Positions 27,741-38,245 are shown, counted from the first letter of the stretch. The stretch is 64,000 nucleotides of DNA from Moraxella sp. (GCA_030525825.1 JAUNDZ010000007.1:1-64000), one strand, 5' to 3'. Made by a program: numbers and translations. The notes: a model not told the origin generated them from the letters alone.

Positions 27741-28559
27741 ATGAACCGCTTAGCATACTTGCCCCACATTCGCATCATCATGGTCGGCACCACCTTACCT
27801 GCCAACATCGGCTCGGCTGCTCGTGCCATGCACACGATGGGATTGTCCGATTTGGTGGTGGTCAGCCCCCGCCTACCTGTTGATGAGAGCAGCCATGCCA
27901 ATGCCGCAGGAGCAACCCAACTACTAGATGAGATGCGTATCACCGACAGTATCGATGAAGCGGTGGCGGACTGCTCGCTGATTTTGGCGGCATCGGCTCG
28001 CACACGCCATCTGCCCAAACCTGTCATCACACCCAGCCAAGCTGCCCAGATTTTGGCGAATTTCTTTGATGCTCATCATAACACGCACAACAATACAGAC
28101 AATCAAGCAGACAATCAACACGCCACCATCGGCATACTCTTTGGGAGAGAAGACAGAGGACTGACCAATGATGAACTGGCTTTGGCGGATTATCACATTC
28201 AAATTCCTGCCAATCCCGACTACCCTGTACTCAATGTCGCATCCGCCATACAAGTCATCGCATCGTTCATCTATCATCATTTCGCCCAAGACGGCGATGA
28301 TACGCACGGCTTAACCGATGATGGCTTTTATATGACCGTCCGCCAAGACTGGGACGAGCCTGCCATCAATCACACCCAAAAAACCAAGCTCAACGACCGC
28401 ATCATCCGCCTGATGTGCCAGCTTGATTTGGCAAAAGATGACGACCTAAAAAATCTGCCTAGCCGCCTATCTCGTCTCAGCAGCCGAATGCAGCTTGACC
28501 AAAAAGAATACGCCCTACTAAGCTCTTTGCTCGCCAAAATCGAACAAAAACTGCCCTAA
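27741..28559 (+). CDS. trmJ: tRNA (cytidine/uridine-2'-O)-methyltransferase TrmJ
   Basis: TrmJ methylates the ribose of nucleotide 32 in several tRNAs using S-adenosylmethionine. The 272-residue SPOUT protein has RIIMVGTTLPANIGSAARAM near the N-terminus, the knot motifs GILFGREDRGLTNDEL and YPVLNVASAIQVIASF, and a C-terminal helical extension. An Asn/His/Asp-rich linker (about residues 113-129) precedes the knot and is probably a surface loop. The neighbours are dnaE upstream and cysE downstream; in many bacteria a trmJ gene also lies next to a cysE or iscR gene. Confidence 0.93.
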   Translation: MNRLAYLPHIRIIMVGTTLPANIGSAARAMHTMGLSDLVVVSPRLPVDESSHANAAGATQLLDEMRITDSIDEAVADCSLILAASARTRHLPKPVITPSQAAQILANFFDAHHNTHNNTDNQADNQHATIGILFGREDRGLTNDELALADYHIQIPANPDYPVLNVASAIQVIASFIYHHFAQDGDDTHGLTDDGFYMTVRQDWDEPAINHTQKTKLNDRIIRLMCQLDLAKDDDLKNLPSRLSRLSSRMQLDQKEYALLSSLLAKIEQKLP

Positions 28560-28727
28560 ACTCACAAAAAGCACCGCAAAAACCCCTATGGCGGTTGGCA
28601 AAGATAGGGTAATGCTTTAAAATATGGTGATTGAATTTGGCTTTATGTTTTGACTGATTATGACGATGTCAGTCGATTTATTTTTAAAAATTTTTAACAG
28701 CAAGACACCCGATATAAGGATAACACC

Positions 28728-29522
28728 GTGTCCATCATTCAAAAAATCAAAGCACTGGGCGATGCCATCAATGACGATTTGGACGCTGTGCTAAAAAAAG
28801 ACCCTGCTGCACGCACCAAACTTGAAGTCTGCGTTGCTTATCCGGGTATTCACGCACGCACCTTGCACCGTGCTGCTCACGCCCTGTGGACGCATGAGCA
28901 TAAGTTTGCCGCACGCACCTTGTCGCATGTCAGCCGTGTACTGACAGGCATCGAGATTCACCCTGCCGCCAAAATCGGCAAGCGACTGTTCATCGATCAT
29001 GGCATGGGCGTGGTGATTGGCGAGACAGCAGAGATTGGCGATGATGTTACGCTATATCATGGCGTAACCTTAGGCGGTGTGTCGTGGGAGAAGGGAGCAA
29101 AGCGACACCCCACTTTGGGTAATAATGTCGTAGTAGGTGCTGGGGCAAAAATCTTGGGCGGCTTTACGGTTGGCGATAACGCCAAAATCGGCTCAAATGC
29201 CGTCGTCGTCAAGCCTGTCCCTGATAACGCCACGATGGTCGGTTCAGCCGCTCGCATGATAGACCGCAGCGACAAAAAACCTGCCCCAAAGGTCAGCCAA
29301 GAGCAAAGCCAAGCCGCCGATGAATTGTTTAATGCCTACGGTCTAAAGCCAGACACCCAAGACCCAGTAGCGACTAGCATCGCCGCCTTGCTCGCCCACA
29401 TCCAAAATCAAGACAAACGCATCGATGAGCTACAATCTGCCATCTGCAAACTTGACCCCAATTTTTGCAAACAAACGCACGACCCCATTTGCAAAGATGA
29501 TTTGGATGTCCTAAAATCCTAA
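28728..29522 (+). CDS. cysE: Serine O-acetyltransferase
   Basis: CysE acetylates serine with acetyl-CoA, the first step of cysteine synthesis. The 264-residue protein has a helical N-terminal domain and a left-handed beta-helix of hexapeptide repeats (about residues 65-180). The catalytic region [21 protein letters not shown] contains the Asp-His pair, and [20 protein letters not shown] follows. After the helix comes a 75-residue tail that is longer than usual and contains two extra cysteines. The start is GTG (28728), with AAGGAT 6 bases upstream; no ATG competes. GACTGA-N11-TCAGTC (28652-28674) lies upstream and could be a control site. Confidence 0.96.
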   Translation: MSIIQKIKALGDAINDDLDAVLKKDPAARTKLEVCVAYPGIHARTLHRAAHALWTHEHKFAARTLSHVSRVLTGIEIHPAAKIGKRLFIDHGMGVVIGETAEIGDDVTLYHGVTLGGVSWEKGAKRHPTLGNNVVVGAGAKILGGFTVGDNAKIGSNAVVVKPVPDNATMVGSAARMIDRSDKKPAPKVSQEQSQAADELFNAYGLKPDTQDPVATSIAALLAHIQNQDKRIDELQSAICKLDPNFCKQTHDPICKDDLDVLKS

Positions 29523-29584
29523 ATTTTACTGACCAGCACAATTCATTCAATAAGATTTAACAAATAAATTAACAAGGATAACGC

Positions 29585-30649
29585 ATGAGCGACAATACAC
29601 AAACTAAACGAGTACTGACAGGCATCACCACTACTGGCATTCCCCATCTGGGCAACTATGTCGGTTCAATCCGCCCTGCTATTGCTGCCGCTAATGAAGC
29701 GATTGCCAAAGGCGAAGGCGATGCCTTTTTCTTTTTAGCAGATTTTCACGCACTCATCAAATGCTTTGACCCTGACGAGATTCACCGCTCCACTCGAGCC
29801 ATTGCCGCCACTTGGCTGGCGTGCGGTCTTGACCCAGAGCGAGTTACCTTTTATCGTCAGTCAGACATTGCCGAGATTCCAGAGTTGGCTTGGGTGCTTA
29901 ACTGCTCGTGTGCCAAGGGACTGATGAACCGAGCTCACGCCTATAAAGCCGCTGTTGACATGAATACCGCCAAAGAAGACACCGACCCTGATTTTGGCAT
30001 CACGATGGGGCTGTTTAGCTATCCTGTGCTGATGGCGGCAGACATTTTGATGTTCAACGCCACCCATGTGCCTGTCGGCAAAGACCAAGTACAGCACATT
30101 GAGATGGCACGAGACATCGCAGGAACTTTTAATTTTAAATACAAGCCGCTGTTTGTACAGCCCAATGCCGTCGTCGATGAAGACACGCCGCTATTAACAG
30201 GGCTAGACGGTCGCAAGATGAGCAAATCCTATGGCAACACCATTCCGCTGTTTGGCGATGGCAACCCACAAATCGACCCAGAAAAAGCCCTAAAAAAAGC
30301 CATCTCACAAATCGTAACCAACTCACAAGCACCAGAAGAGCCAAAAAACCCTGATGAATGCACGATTTTTGAGATTTATCGTGCCTTTGCCACCGCCGAT
30401 GAGATTGAAGCATTAGCAGCTCATTATCGTCGTGGCATTGGCTGGGGCGAAGCCAAAGAGATTTTGTTTAATAAAATCAATGACGAAATCGCCCCAATGC
30501 GTGCCCGCTACTTTGAACTGATGAACAACCCCAAAGAGCTAGAAGAAATCCTACAAATGGGAGCGGCTAAGGCTCGCCGTGTGGCTCACAAACAGCTCGA
30601 CAAGACTCGTCGTGCCATCGGCATCAAACCCCTTGCCAAGCTCAAATAA
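29585..30649 (+). CDS. trpS: Tryptophanyl-tRNA synthetase
   Basis: TrpS charges tRNA-Trp. The 354-residue class I synthetase has the HIGH-like [13 protein letters not shown] near residue 20, [11 protein letters not shown], the substrate-pocket [30 protein letters not shown] and the KMSKS loop in [10 protein letters not shown]. It is somewhat longer than the E. coli enzyme because of a short start and a C-terminal basic stretch [23 protein letters not shown] precedes the ATG by 7 bases. It is followed after 14 bases by scpA. Confidence 0.98.
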   Translation: MSDNTQTKRVLTGITTTGIPHLGNYVGSIRPAIAAANEAIAKGEGDAFFFLADFHALIKCFDPDEIHRSTRAIAATWLACGLDPERVTFYRQSDIAEIPELAWVLNCSCAKGLMNRAHAYKAAVDMNTAKEDTDPDFGITMGLFSYPVLMAADILMFNATHVPVGKDQVQHIEMARDIAGTFNFKYKPLFVQPNAVVDEDTPLLTGLDGRKMSKSYGNTIPLFGDGNPQIDPEKALKKAISQIVTNSQAPEEPKNPDECTIFEIYRAFATADEIEALAAHYRRGIGWGEAKEILFNKINDEIAPMRARYFELMNNPKELEEILQMGAAKARRVAHKQLDKTRRAIGIKPLAKLK

Positions 30650-30663
30650 CATCGGCAAACAAC

Positions 30664-31593
30664 ATGGCAAATAGCAGCGACACCACCTTTCATCACGCCA
30701 ATCAAGATACAAGCACGATTCGCATCTTTGATACGCCTGTCGAGAGCCTGCCCGAAGACTTGTACATTCCGCCGCAGGCTTTTGCCATTTGGCTAGAACA
30801 GTTTGCAGGTCCGCTTGATTTTTTGCTTTATTTGGTTAAAAAGAACAACTTTGATTTAACCGAAACCGCCATATTGCCCATCACAGAGCAATACCTGAGC
30901 TATATCAAAGACTTAGATGAAGAGTACTTTGAGCTGGCAGGCGATTATCTGCTGATGGCAAGCACGCTCATCGCCATCAAAAGCGAGCTGCTACTGCCAC
31001 AGCCTGCCATCAGTGATGACGAGCTTAGCCCCAAAGCAAGGCTGATTAGAAAGCTCGAAGAATACGCCCAAATCAAAGAAGCCGCCAAACGACTGGACGG
31101 CTTGATTCGTCTTGAACGAGATGTGTTCTTGGCATGGACAAGCCTACCCAGCACACAGGCGATGCGTGCTGAGCTGCCAAAATACTCGCCTAGTATTTTG
31201 GTAAATAGTCTCATTGCCATGCAAATCAAGCCTGATTATCAGATGCACACGGTCGCCACCGACCCTGTGCCTTTGCCTGAGCGTATCGCTGCCATCACCC
31301 AAGCCATCAGTAAACAAGGTAAAGCCACCTTTAAAGAGCTGCTCGACCCCAATCAGGGCAAACTGGGCGTGGTGGTGAGCTTTGTGGCGGTATTAGAGCT
31401 CATCAAACGGGGCTTGGTCGGCTTTGGCGAGATGGCGTCTTGTGATGTGCGGACAGATGATTTGTTCAATGACAGTGATGCACCCAATAAACAAAACCCA
31501 TCACCCAAAAACAAATCCACCCACCAAGAAGACATCAACATCGAAGCGGTCAGATACGCCATTGATGAACAGACCTTATATTGGCTAAGCTAA
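30664..31593 (+). CDS. scpA: Segregation and condensation protein A
   Basis: ScpA is the kleisin that bridges the SMC dimer in the Smc-ScpAB condensin. The 309-residue product has the N-terminal ScpA motif FAGPLDFLLYLVKKNNFDL, then EQYLSYIKDLDEEYFELAGDYLLMASTLIAIKS, an acidic linker and a C-terminal winged helix (about 205-260: TFKELLDPNQGKLGVVVSFVAVLELIKRGLV). The last ~50 residues are polar and variable. The ribosome binding site is weak, so coupling to trpS, 14 bases upstream, is likely. scpB follows at once, and rluB completes the conserved set. Confidence 0.96.
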   Translation: MANSSDTTFHHANQDTSTIRIFDTPVESLPEDLYIPPQAFAIWLEQFAGPLDFLLYLVKKNNFDLTETAILPITEQYLSYIKDLDEEYFELAGDYLLMASTLIAIKSELLLPQPAISDDELSPKARLIRKLEEYAQIKEAAKRLDGLIRLERDVFLAWTSLPSTQAMRAELPKYSPSILVNSLIAMQIKPDYQMHTVATDPVPLPERIAAITQAISKQGKATFKELLDPNQGKLGVVVSFVAVLELIKRGLVGFGEMASCDVRTDDLFNDSDAPNKQNPSPKNKSTHQEDINIEAVRYAIDEQTLYWLS

Positions 31594-31646
31594 GCCATCA
31601 GCCTAACATAACCAGCCACCAAACTCAACACAAAAAACCAAAACAC

Positions 31647-32267
31647 ATGGAACACTCAATCACCCCCCTACCCCTAGACATCGCAGATGGCGAGATGACA
31701 GATGAACGCCAAGCCCTGCTTGAAGAGCATGCCACCGCCGAAGCCCTAAGCCGCTACATCGAAGTGCTGCTACACGCCAGCGAAACCCCATTGACCGACA
31801 GCGACCTAAAAAAACACCTGTCCATGAGCAGCGATGAATTACAAATGGCACTCATCATCCTAAGAGAGCGACTCTCAGGCAGCGTACTGACATTAGGCAA
31901 GACCGCCAGCGGTTATCGCTTACAGATTAAGGACAGTTATGCACGGCTCATTCAGCAGATTTTCCCCGAGCGACTCGAAACGCTCAGCCAAGCCCTGCTT
32001 GAAACGCTCAGCGTCATCGCTTATAAGCAGCCTGTAACTCGTGGCGACATCGAGCAGGTGCGTGGCGTTACTGTATCGAGCAACATTTTAAGACAGCTGT
32101 TCGATAAAGGTTGGATTATGGAAAAAGGACATAAAGACACGCTGGGCAAACCTGCCCTGCTGCATACCACGCCTGCTTTTTTGGACGCATTTGGTCTAAA
32201 TAGCCTTGATGAGCTGCCACCATTGCCCGAACTGCCCAATCTAAAACCAATCGATGCCAGCTCATAA
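31647..32267 (+). CDS. scpB: Segregation and condensation protein B
   Basis: ScpB dimers bind ScpA in the condensin complex. From the ATG at 31647 the product is 206 residues, with two winged-helix domains: RYIEVLLHASETPLTDSDLKKHL (about 27-49) and LLETLSVIAYKQPVTRGDIEQ with RGVTVSSNILRQLFDKGWI (about 117-160), the family signature. The frame is open back to a TTG at 31581 that would overlap scpA, but the extra 22 residues are polar and not conserved. No clear Shine-Dalgarno sequence precedes either start, so translation may depend on scpA. Confidence 0.95.
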   Translation: MEHSITPLPLDIADGEMTDERQALLEEHATAEALSRYIEVLLHASETPLTDSDLKKHLSMSSDELQMALIILRERLSGSVLTLGKTASGYRLQIKDSYARLIQQIFPERLETLSQALLETLSVIAYKQPVTRGDIEQVRGVTVSSNILRQLFDKGWIMEKGHKDTLGKPALLHTTPAFLDAFGLNSLDELPPLPELPNLKPIDASS

Positions 32268-32420
32268 CATCTAAGGGCATCATCTTATCAAATCACAAAC
32301 CGTGCAAGACAACTTGTATGAGCAAAGCTGTATTTTTAACTTGCCAAATCCACCCAAACCCTTTATCATAAAACTTTTTAACATTGTGAAATGTTATCGT
32401 CCAACCACAGGAACATCATC

Positions 32421-33452
32421 ATGAACGACATGACCGGCATCACAAGCACCCCAGAATCCACAGCCATCCGCCCCGAAGGCGAAAAACTCCAAAAACTGCT
32501 CGCTCGCATGGGTCTAGGCTCACGCCGTGGGCTAGAAGACATCATCAAGGCAGGTCGTGTCTCTATTAATGGAAAAATCGCCACCTTAGGCGACCGTGCC
32601 AATACCACCGACGAGATTCGTGTCGATGGGCGACTGGTTCGCATCAAGGCAGAGCGAGAAAAGCGTCGCCGTGTCATCGCCTACTACAAACCAGAAGGCG
32701 AAATCTCATCTGCATCCGACCCAGAAGGTCGCCCCACCGTCTTTGACCGACTGCCCAAGCTGACGGGCGACAGATGGGTGATGGTGGGTCGCTTAGACAT
32801 CAACTCATCAGGTCTTTTGTTATTTACCAATGATGGCGAGCTGGCACATCGTCTCATGCACCCATTAAGTGAAGTAACTCGTGAATATGCGGTGCGTGTG
32901 CTGGGCGAAGTAACTCCAGAGATTGCCCAGAATCTGACTCGTGGTGTCGAGCTAGAAGATGGCATGGCAAAGTTTGACGACATCAAAGAAGGTGGCGGCA
33001 GCGGTGTCAATAAATGGTATCATGTCAAAATCAAAGAAGGTCGCAAGCGTGAAGTGCGTCGCATGTTCGAATCTCAAGAGCTCAAAGTATCACGCCTGAT
33101 TCGTACTCGCTATGGCACGGTCATTCTGCCAAAAGAGCTGCGTACAGGGCGATTCATCGAGCTGGATGCTAAGGAAATCGGCAAGCTCATCGAGACTGTC
33201 GGACTTCGCCCACGCATCGGCACAGGTCTTAATACCGCCGCCAAAGAAAAACAAGCCCGCATCCACAAAAAACCGCTCAAATCTCGTGAAATTCGTCGCC
33301 AAAAACACGAACGACATGAGCGTGAAGAAGAGCGACGCAATCGCATGGGCAAATCTTATGACAAAAAAGGCAAAAATCAGGACAGATCGACTCGCCAAGA
33401 CCATCAAAAGTCATCACCCAACCTAAAAAACGCCAAATTTTATCAAGTTTAG
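32421..33452 (+). CDS. rluB: 23S rRNA pseudouridine synthase RluB
   Basis: RluB converts U2605 of 23S rRNA to pseudouridine. The 343-residue protein has an N-terminal S4 domain (EKLQKLLARMGLGSRRGLED), the catalytic motif GRLDINSSGLLLFTNDGELAHRLMHP with the active-site Asp, REYAVRVLGEV, and EGRKREVRRMFESQELKVSRLIRTRYG. The last ~75 residues are a very basic, lysine/arginine-rich tail (HERHEREEERRNRMGKSYDK), as is usual in RluB of this group and probably rRNA-binding. AGGAA lies 9 bases before the ATG at 32421; an ATG ten codons upstream has no ribosome binding site. Confidence 0.94.
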   Translation: MNDMTGITSTPESTAIRPEGEKLQKLLARMGLGSRRGLEDIIKAGRVSINGKIATLGDRANTTDEIRVDGRLVRIKAEREKRRRVIAYYKPEGEISSASDPEGRPTVFDRLPKLTGDRWVMVGRLDINSSGLLLFTNDGELAHRLMHPLSEVTREYAVRVLGEVTPEIAQNLTRGVELEDGMAKFDDIKEGGGSGVNKWYHVKIKEGRKREVRRMFESQELKVSRLIRTRYGTVILPKELRTGRFIELDAKEIGKLIETVGLRPRIGTGLNTAAKEKQARIHKKPLKSREIRRQKHERHEREEERRNRMGKSYDKKGKNQDRSTRQDHQKSSPNLKNAKFYQV

Positions 33453-33460
33453 GGGTGTTC

Positions 33461-34006
33461 ATGTATCCGTTTTTACGATTAACCAAAACCATCGTCAAAA
33501 GCTCACTTGACCTAAAAGATGGCAATACACTTAGCCTAATCGACACGGCTGAATATCACTTTACCGCCAGCGTCAATGACATTGATAACTTTCTTGAGAT
33601 GAACAATGGGCGGATTTTTACGCTGTTTGACTTAGGTCGTACTGACTTTGCCATTCGCTCGGGTCTGGGCAAAAAGCTCATCAAAAACCGCTGGGGGCTG
33701 GTCGTGGCAGGCAGTACCATTCAGTATCGCAAGCGTATTCGTGCTTTTGATAAAGTTACGATGAAAACTCGCATCTGTGCCGTTGATGAACGCTGGTTTT
33801 ATATCGAACAGACGATGTGGGTAAAAGGCAAATGCACCTGCCACGCTCTTTTGCGTACAGCGGTTACCAACTTTAAATCTGGCAAAGCCCTACCCACCCA
33901 AGAAGTCTTGGCAAGTCTTGACTACGCTGACATCAGCCTACCCCCTGATGAGTGGGTGCAGGCGTGGATTGATGCAGATAAAATGCGTCCTTATCCGAAT
34001 GAGTGA
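33461..34006 (+). CDS. Thioesterase-like (hot-dog fold) protein
   Basis: A 181-residue protein with the pattern of the acyl-CoA thioesterase-like proteins common in Acinetobacter and relatives: MYPFLRLTKTIVKSSLDL, FLEMNNGRIFTLFDLGRTDFA (the helix with the Asn-Asn-Gly-Arg signature), VVAGSTIQYRKRIRAFDKVTMKTRI and EQTMWVKGKCTCHALLRTAV. The hot-dog fold is inferred; the substrate is unknown. AGGGG lies 6 bases before the ATG at 33461, next to the rluB stop, so the two are probably one transcript. A GTG two codons upstream is less likely. Confidence 0.8.
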   Translation: MYPFLRLTKTIVKSSLDLKDGNTLSLIDTAEYHFTASVNDIDNFLEMNNGRIFTLFDLGRTDFAIRSGLGKKLIKNRWGLVVAGSTIQYRKRIRAFDKVTMKTRICAVDERWFYIEQTMWVKGKCTCHALLRTAVTNFKSGKALPTQEVLASLDYADISLPPDEWVQAWIDADKMRPYPNE

Positions 34007-34029
34007 AAGATTTAAAGATTTAAAGATTT
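34006..34029 (+). repeat. Octamer AAAGATTT repeated three times
   Basis: Three perfect tandem copies starting at the last base of the thioesterase stop codon. Tandem octamers can change copy number by slippage. Here the tract lies outside any reading frame and 270 bases before pckG, so any effect would be on transcription or mRNA stability. Confidence 0.85.
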
Positions 34030-34210
34030 AGGGACAATATCAATATTTATTTAAAATAAATTTCAAAAATACAACCATTTATTTAATGAATATTTATTAT
34101 CAATTGTATCAAAATATGTTTTAATACGCAGTCAAATGCAAAGACTTGGTGTATCCACGCCCTTTGTACAACATAAAGACTGACAAGTACCGTACTGACA
34201 GCTCTTTGGT

Positions 34211-34233
34211 ATTATCACTTGATGAGTGATAAT
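34211..34233 (+). promoter_or_regulatory. Operator-like palindrome in the pckG leader
   Basis: ATTATCACT-N5-AGTGATAAT, a perfect 9-base inverted repeat 66 bases before pckG. Downstream, AAACC...GGGTTT (34248-34266) followed by T-rich sequence could form a weak second hairpin. The palindrome is a good candidate for a repressor site on gluconeogenesis; no regulator gene lies nearby. Confidence 0.5.
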
Positions 34234-34298
34234 GATACTATTTTTTAAACCTGTCTTAGATGGGTTTAGCTTTTATTTTTTATAATTGAGATAATCGC

Positions 34299-36131
34299 AT
34301 GACTATCACTGTTACCGCACCAGATTTTGTCCGTCATCAAGCCCTAGTGAACTGGGTTGCTGAAATCGCAAGTCTTACCAAGCCTGCTCGCATCGAATGG
34401 TGCGACGGCTCACAAGAAGAGTATGACCGCCTAATCAATCTTATGATTGACAACGGCACGATGGTGAAACTGAATCAAGAAAAACATCCAAATTCCTATT
34501 TGGCTTTCTCTGACCCATCAGATGTGGCACGCGTAGAAGATCGCACTTTCATCTGCTCAGAGCAAGAAATCGACGCTGGTGCGACCAACAACTGGCAGCA
34601 CCCAGACGAGATGCGTGCCAAGTTGGCAGGCTTGTTTGATGGTTGCATGGCAGGACGCACCATGTATGTCGTGCCTTTTAGCATGGGCCCTTTGGGCAGT
34701 CATATTGCTCATATCGGCGTCGAGCTGACCGACAGCCCTTATGTGGTCGTGAGCATGCGTAAGATGGCTCGCATGGGCAAAGCAGTTTATGATGTATTGG
34801 GTGCCGATGGCGAGTTTGTACCTTGTGTGCATTCTGTGGGTGCTCCACTGGCAGAAGGTCAAAAAGATGTCGCTTGGCCATGCAATGATGACAAATACAT
34901 CGTTCACTTCCCAGAAACTCGTGAAATCTGGTCATACGGTTCAGGCTATGGTGGCAACGCCCTACTTGGCAAAAAATGCTTAGCTTTGCGCATTGCTTCT
35001 GTTATGGGTCGTGAGCAAGGTTGGTTGGCTGAACACATGCTTATCCTAGGCGTAACCAACCCGCAAGGCAAAAAACACTACATCGCTGCGGCATTCCCAT
35101 CAGCGTGCGGTAAGACCAACTTCGCCATGCTGATCCCACCAGCAGGTTATGAAGGTTGGAAAGTTGAGACCGTAGGTGATGACATTGCTTGGATTAAGCC
35201 ATCTGCCGATGGTCGTCTGTACGCCATCAACCCAGAAGCTGGCTTCTTTGGTGTTGCCCCTGGTACAAACACCAAAACCAACTCTAATTGCATGAGTACA
35301 CTACATTCTGATGTTATCTACACCAATATCGCCATGACCGAAGACGGCGAAGCATGGTGGGAAGGCAAAACCAAAGAAACTCCAGAAAATCTCATCAACT
35401 GGAAACGAGAAAAACACGACGGCAGCGAAAAAGCATCGCACGCCAACGCTCGCTTTACCGTATCAGCAGCCCAATGCCCTTCTATTGACCCACAATGGGA
35501 AAACCCAGAAGGCGTGCCAATCTCTGCATTCATCTTTGGTGGTCGTCGTGCCGATACTGTGCCACTCGTATCAGAAGCCTTTGACTGGGTAGATGGCGTG
35601 TACAAAGCTGCGACCATGGGCTCTGAAACCACCGCTGCTGCCACAGGGGCACAAGGTGTCGTACGCCGCGACCCATTTGCGATGCTGCCATTTGCAGGCT
35701 ACAACATGGCAGACTACTTCACCAACTGGCTAGAAATGGGTGAAAAACTAGAACAGCTTACCCAAGCTCACGGCACTCAAATGCCTAAGATGTTCAAGGT
35801 AAACTGGTTCCGTCGTGATGCTGATGGCAACTTCGTATGGCCTGGTTTCGGTCAGAACATGCGTGTACTTGAATGGATCATCAACCGCTGCGAAGGTACT
35901 GCCAATGCCGTGCATACCCCAATCGGTCTTGTACCGACCTATAACGACATCAACTGGGCAAAGTCTGACTTTAGCGAACAAGAGTTCAATCTAGTAACCA
36001 GCCAAGACAAAGACGCTTGGGTGAAAGAACTGGACGACCACAAAGCCTTGTTTGAAAAATTGGGTGAGCGTATGCCACAAGCCCTAATCGACCATCAAGC
36101 CAAGTTGGTTAATGACATTCAAGCTCTATAA
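34299..36131 (+). CDS. pckG: Phosphoenolpyruvate carboxykinase (GTP)
   Basis: PckG turns oxaloacetate and GTP into phosphoenolpyruvate, the entry to gluconeogenesis when growing on acids or amino acids. The 610-residue protein is the GTP type, not the ATP type of E. coli. It has [31 protein letters not shown], the P-loop with the reactive cysteine in [25 protein letters not shown], the [13 protein letters not shown] metal loop and [16 protein letters not shown]. The gene stands alone, with a long leader containing an operator-like palindrome and its own terminator. Its use fits the acid-utilising, non-sugar-fermenting lifestyle of Moraxellaceae. Confidence 0.99.
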   Translation: MTITVTAPDFVRHQALVNWVAEIASLTKPARIEWCDGSQEEYDRLINLMIDNGTMVKLNQEKHPNSYLAFSDPSDVARVEDRTFICSEQEIDAGATNNWQHPDEMRAKLAGLFDGCMAGRTMYVVPFSMGPLGSHIAHIGVELTDSPYVVVSMRKMARMGKAVYDVLGADGEFVPCVHSVGAPLAEGQKDVAWPCNDDKYIVHFPETREIWSYGSGYGGNALLGKKCLALRIASVMGREQGWLAEHMLILGVTNPQGKKHYIAAAFPSACGKTNFAMLIPPAGYEGWKVETVGDDIAWIKPSADGRLYAINPEAGFFGVAPGTNTKTNSNCMSTLHSDVIYTNIAMTEDGEAWWEGKTKETPENLINWKREKHDGSEKASHANARFTVSAAQCPSIDPQWENPEGVPISAFIFGGRRADTVPLVSEAFDWVDGVYKAATMGSETTAAATGAQGVVRRDPFAMLPFAGYNMADYFTNWLEMGEKLEQLTQAHGTQMPKMFKVNWFRRDADGNFVWPGFGQNMRVLEWIINRCEGTANAVHTPIGLVPTYNDINWAKSDFSEQEFNLVTSQDKDAWVKELDDHKALFEKLGERMPQALIDHQAKLVNDIQAL

Positions 36132-36165
36132 GCTGCATTGTCCATTTAACCATCTGGATTTTATT

Positions 36166-36199
36166 AAAATATCCCAATTTAAAAGATTGGGATATTTTT
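36166..36199 (+). terminator. Terminator of pckG
   Basis: AAAATATCCCAAT, a loop of 7 bases and ATTGGGATATTTTT: a 13-base stem with a T-run, 34 bases after pckG. The rest of the 338-base gap 36132-36469 holds only the second hairpin listed next. Confidence 0.9.
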
Positions 36200-36303
36200 C
36201 TGTTTAGTTTTTGCTCAACCACTTGAAATATGAGTGGCGACATGGCACAACAACACTTTTTTGTCAGCATGATTAATTTGTAATTCAACCATCCACTAAC
36301 CAT

Positions 36304-36334
36304 AAAAAAAAGACAGTCTACACTGTCTTTTTTT
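36304..36334 (-). terminator. Terminator downstream of the first acyl-CoA dehydrogenase
   Basis: Eight A, GACAGT, a 4-base loop, ACTGTC and seven T. It lies 136 bases beyond the minus-strand acyl-CoA dehydrogenase stop. Both flanks are homopolymeric, so it can act in either direction and also backs up the pckG terminator. Confidence 0.8.
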
Positions 36335-36469
36335 GCTTATCAAACTTAATTGTTCTAAGAGTTTTAGGACAAATGACAATTTATCTTGTTGGTTGAAAAA
36401 TGCTTCGCCCCTACTGACTACCCACATATGATTCATTGTCATTTCAAAGTTTGCTTGGTAAAGACAAGA

Positions 36470-38245
36470 TTAACCAAAAAACGACTCATCAAATACCATG
36501 ATACTATCAGAGCCTGCTTGTGCTATTTGGGCGTGAGCATACAGCTTAGGCAGGATGCGTGATACAAAATAATCTGCAAGTTTCATTCGCTCATCATAAA
36601 AATCCCCATCCTTGCCTTCGCTGGCATTGACGATGAGAAGATACATATAGGCATAGCACAGATAGCCCACCGCATGCAGATAGTCCACGGCACAGGCATT
36701 GATGGCATGAGCATCTGTCTTAGCGGCATTCACCAGCTCTTTTGTCAGCTGCTCGATACATTCTGCCGCTTTTAGTAGTGCCGCCTTAATGGCATGCTTG
36801 GTTTGGCTGTCTTGGCAGGCGGTGCGGATTTCATCAACAAATGCCAACATCGTCTTGGCGTCATTTTTGACGACCTTACGCCCCAACAGATCAAGCGACT
36901 GAATGCCGTTCGTCCCTTCATAAATCTGGCTGATGCGAGTATCACGGACAATCTGCTCCATGCCCCATTCACGAATATAGCCATGCCCGCCAAAAACCTG
37001 CTGACAGTCAATGGTTGCGTTAAACGCCATGTCAGTCAAAAATGCCTTTACCACAGGTGTGAGTAAAGCAACTTTCGCATTGGCATGGGCTTTTTGGGTG
37101 TCGTCATCGCTAAATTTCGCCACATCAAGGGCTTTTGCCACATACATGGCAAAGGTGCGAGAAGCGACACTATTGGCTTTGGCGTTTAGCAGCATACGGC
37201 GTACATCACCAAAACCAATGATGGGATCGGCTGCCTTATCGGTGTTTTTGATCCCATCATCATGACGACCTTGCAGGCGGTCTTTGGCGTAGTTGCAGGC
37301 ATTTTGATAGGCAAGCACGCTCGCCCCCAAGCCTTGCAGTCCCATCGTTACACGCTCATAGTTCATCATGATGAACATGGTGGCAAGCCCCGTATTCTCC
37401 GCCCCTACCATGTAGCCTTTGGCATTATCAAAATTCATCACGCAAGTCGCCGATGCCTTGATGCCCATCTTATGTTCGATAGAACCTGCCACCACATGAT
37501 TTCGCTCGCCCAAACTACCATCATCATTAACCAAGAATTTTGGTACGATAAATAGCGATATGCCTTTTGAGCCAGCAGGGGCGTCAGGCGTCTTGGCAAG
37601 CACCAGATGAATGATGTTCTCCGCCAAATCATGCTCGCCACCTGTGATGAAAATCTTCGTCCCTGTGATGTTATAAGAGCCATCAGCATTCGGTACAGCT
37701 CGGGTCTTAATGATGCCCAAATCCGTCCCTGCGTGTGCTTCTGTCAGGCACATCGTCCCTGACCATTCGCCTGTATAGAGCTTGGGCAGGTAGGTTTGTT
37801 TTTGTTTTTCGCTGCCGCCAGCCAATAGGCACAAGCTGGCACCGACGGTTAAGTTTGGGTACAGGGCAAAAGACTGGTTCGCTGAAAACATCATCTCTTC
37901 GGTGAGCATACTCACCATCTTTGGCATGCCCTGCCCGCCAAACTCAGGCGAACCACCCAAGCCAATCCAGCCCATCTCACTATATGCAGCAAAGGCTTCT
38001 TTAAAGCCTGTTGGCGTTGCCACCTTGCCATCGCCCAAGTATTTGGCACCTTCTTCATCGCCTGATTGATTGAGCGGCAGCAGCACATCACGGCTAAATT
38101 TCGCCATCTCTTCTAAAATCATATCCACCGTCTCGCCATCCATGTGCGACAGTGCAGGCGTATTTTGCCAAAAATTTGGAGCGTCAAAGACTTCGTTCAG
38201 CGTAAAACGCATTTCGTCAAGCGGTGCGGTATAAGTTAAAGTCAT
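36470..38245 (-). CDS. Acyl-CoA dehydrogenase, large (~590-residue) type
   Basis: An FAD enzyme that introduces the 2,3 double bond in acyl-CoA, the first step of beta-oxidation. The 591-residue protein is of the long type with an extra C-terminal domain. It shows the N-terminal domain (about 1-160), SGTMCLTEAHAGTDLG, NITGTKIFITGGEHDL, SIEHKMGIKASATCVMNFD, QVFGGHGYIREWGMEQIVRD, and the catalytic glutamate in IYEGTNGIQSLDLLGRK. The substrate range cannot be read from sequence. AAAGGA lies 8 bases before the ATG (38243-38245); a TTG two codons upstream is unlikely. It follows a paralogue, 135 bases away, on the same strand. Confidence 0.93.
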   Translation of the reverse strand: MTLTYTAPLDEMRFTLNEVFDAPNFWQNTPALSHMDGETVDMILEEMAKFSRDVLLPLNQSGDEEGAKYLGDGKVATPTGFKEAFAAYSEMGWIGLGGSPEFGGQGMPKMVSMLTEEMMFSANQSFALYPNLTVGASLCLLAGGSEKQKQTYLPKLYTGEWSGTMCLTEAHAGTDLGIIKTRAVPNADGSYNITGTKIFITGGEHDLAENIIHLVLAKTPDAPAGSKGISLFIVPKFLVNDDGSLGERNHVVAGSIEHKMGIKASATCVMNFDNAKGYMVGAENTGLATMFIMMNYERVTMGLQGLGASVLAYQNACNYAKDRLQGRHDDGIKNTDKAADPIIGFGDVRRMLLNAKANSVASRTFAMYVAKALDVAKFSDDDTQKAHANAKVALLTPVVKAFLTDMAFNATIDCQQVFGGHGYIREWGMEQIVRDTRISQIYEGTNGIQSLDLLGRKVVKNDAKTMLAFVDEIRTACQDSQTKHAIKAALLKAAECIEQLTKELVNAAKTDAHAINACAVDYLHAVGYLCYAYMYLLIVNASEGKDGDFYDERMKLADYFVSRILPKLYAHAQIAQAGSDSIMVFDESFFG

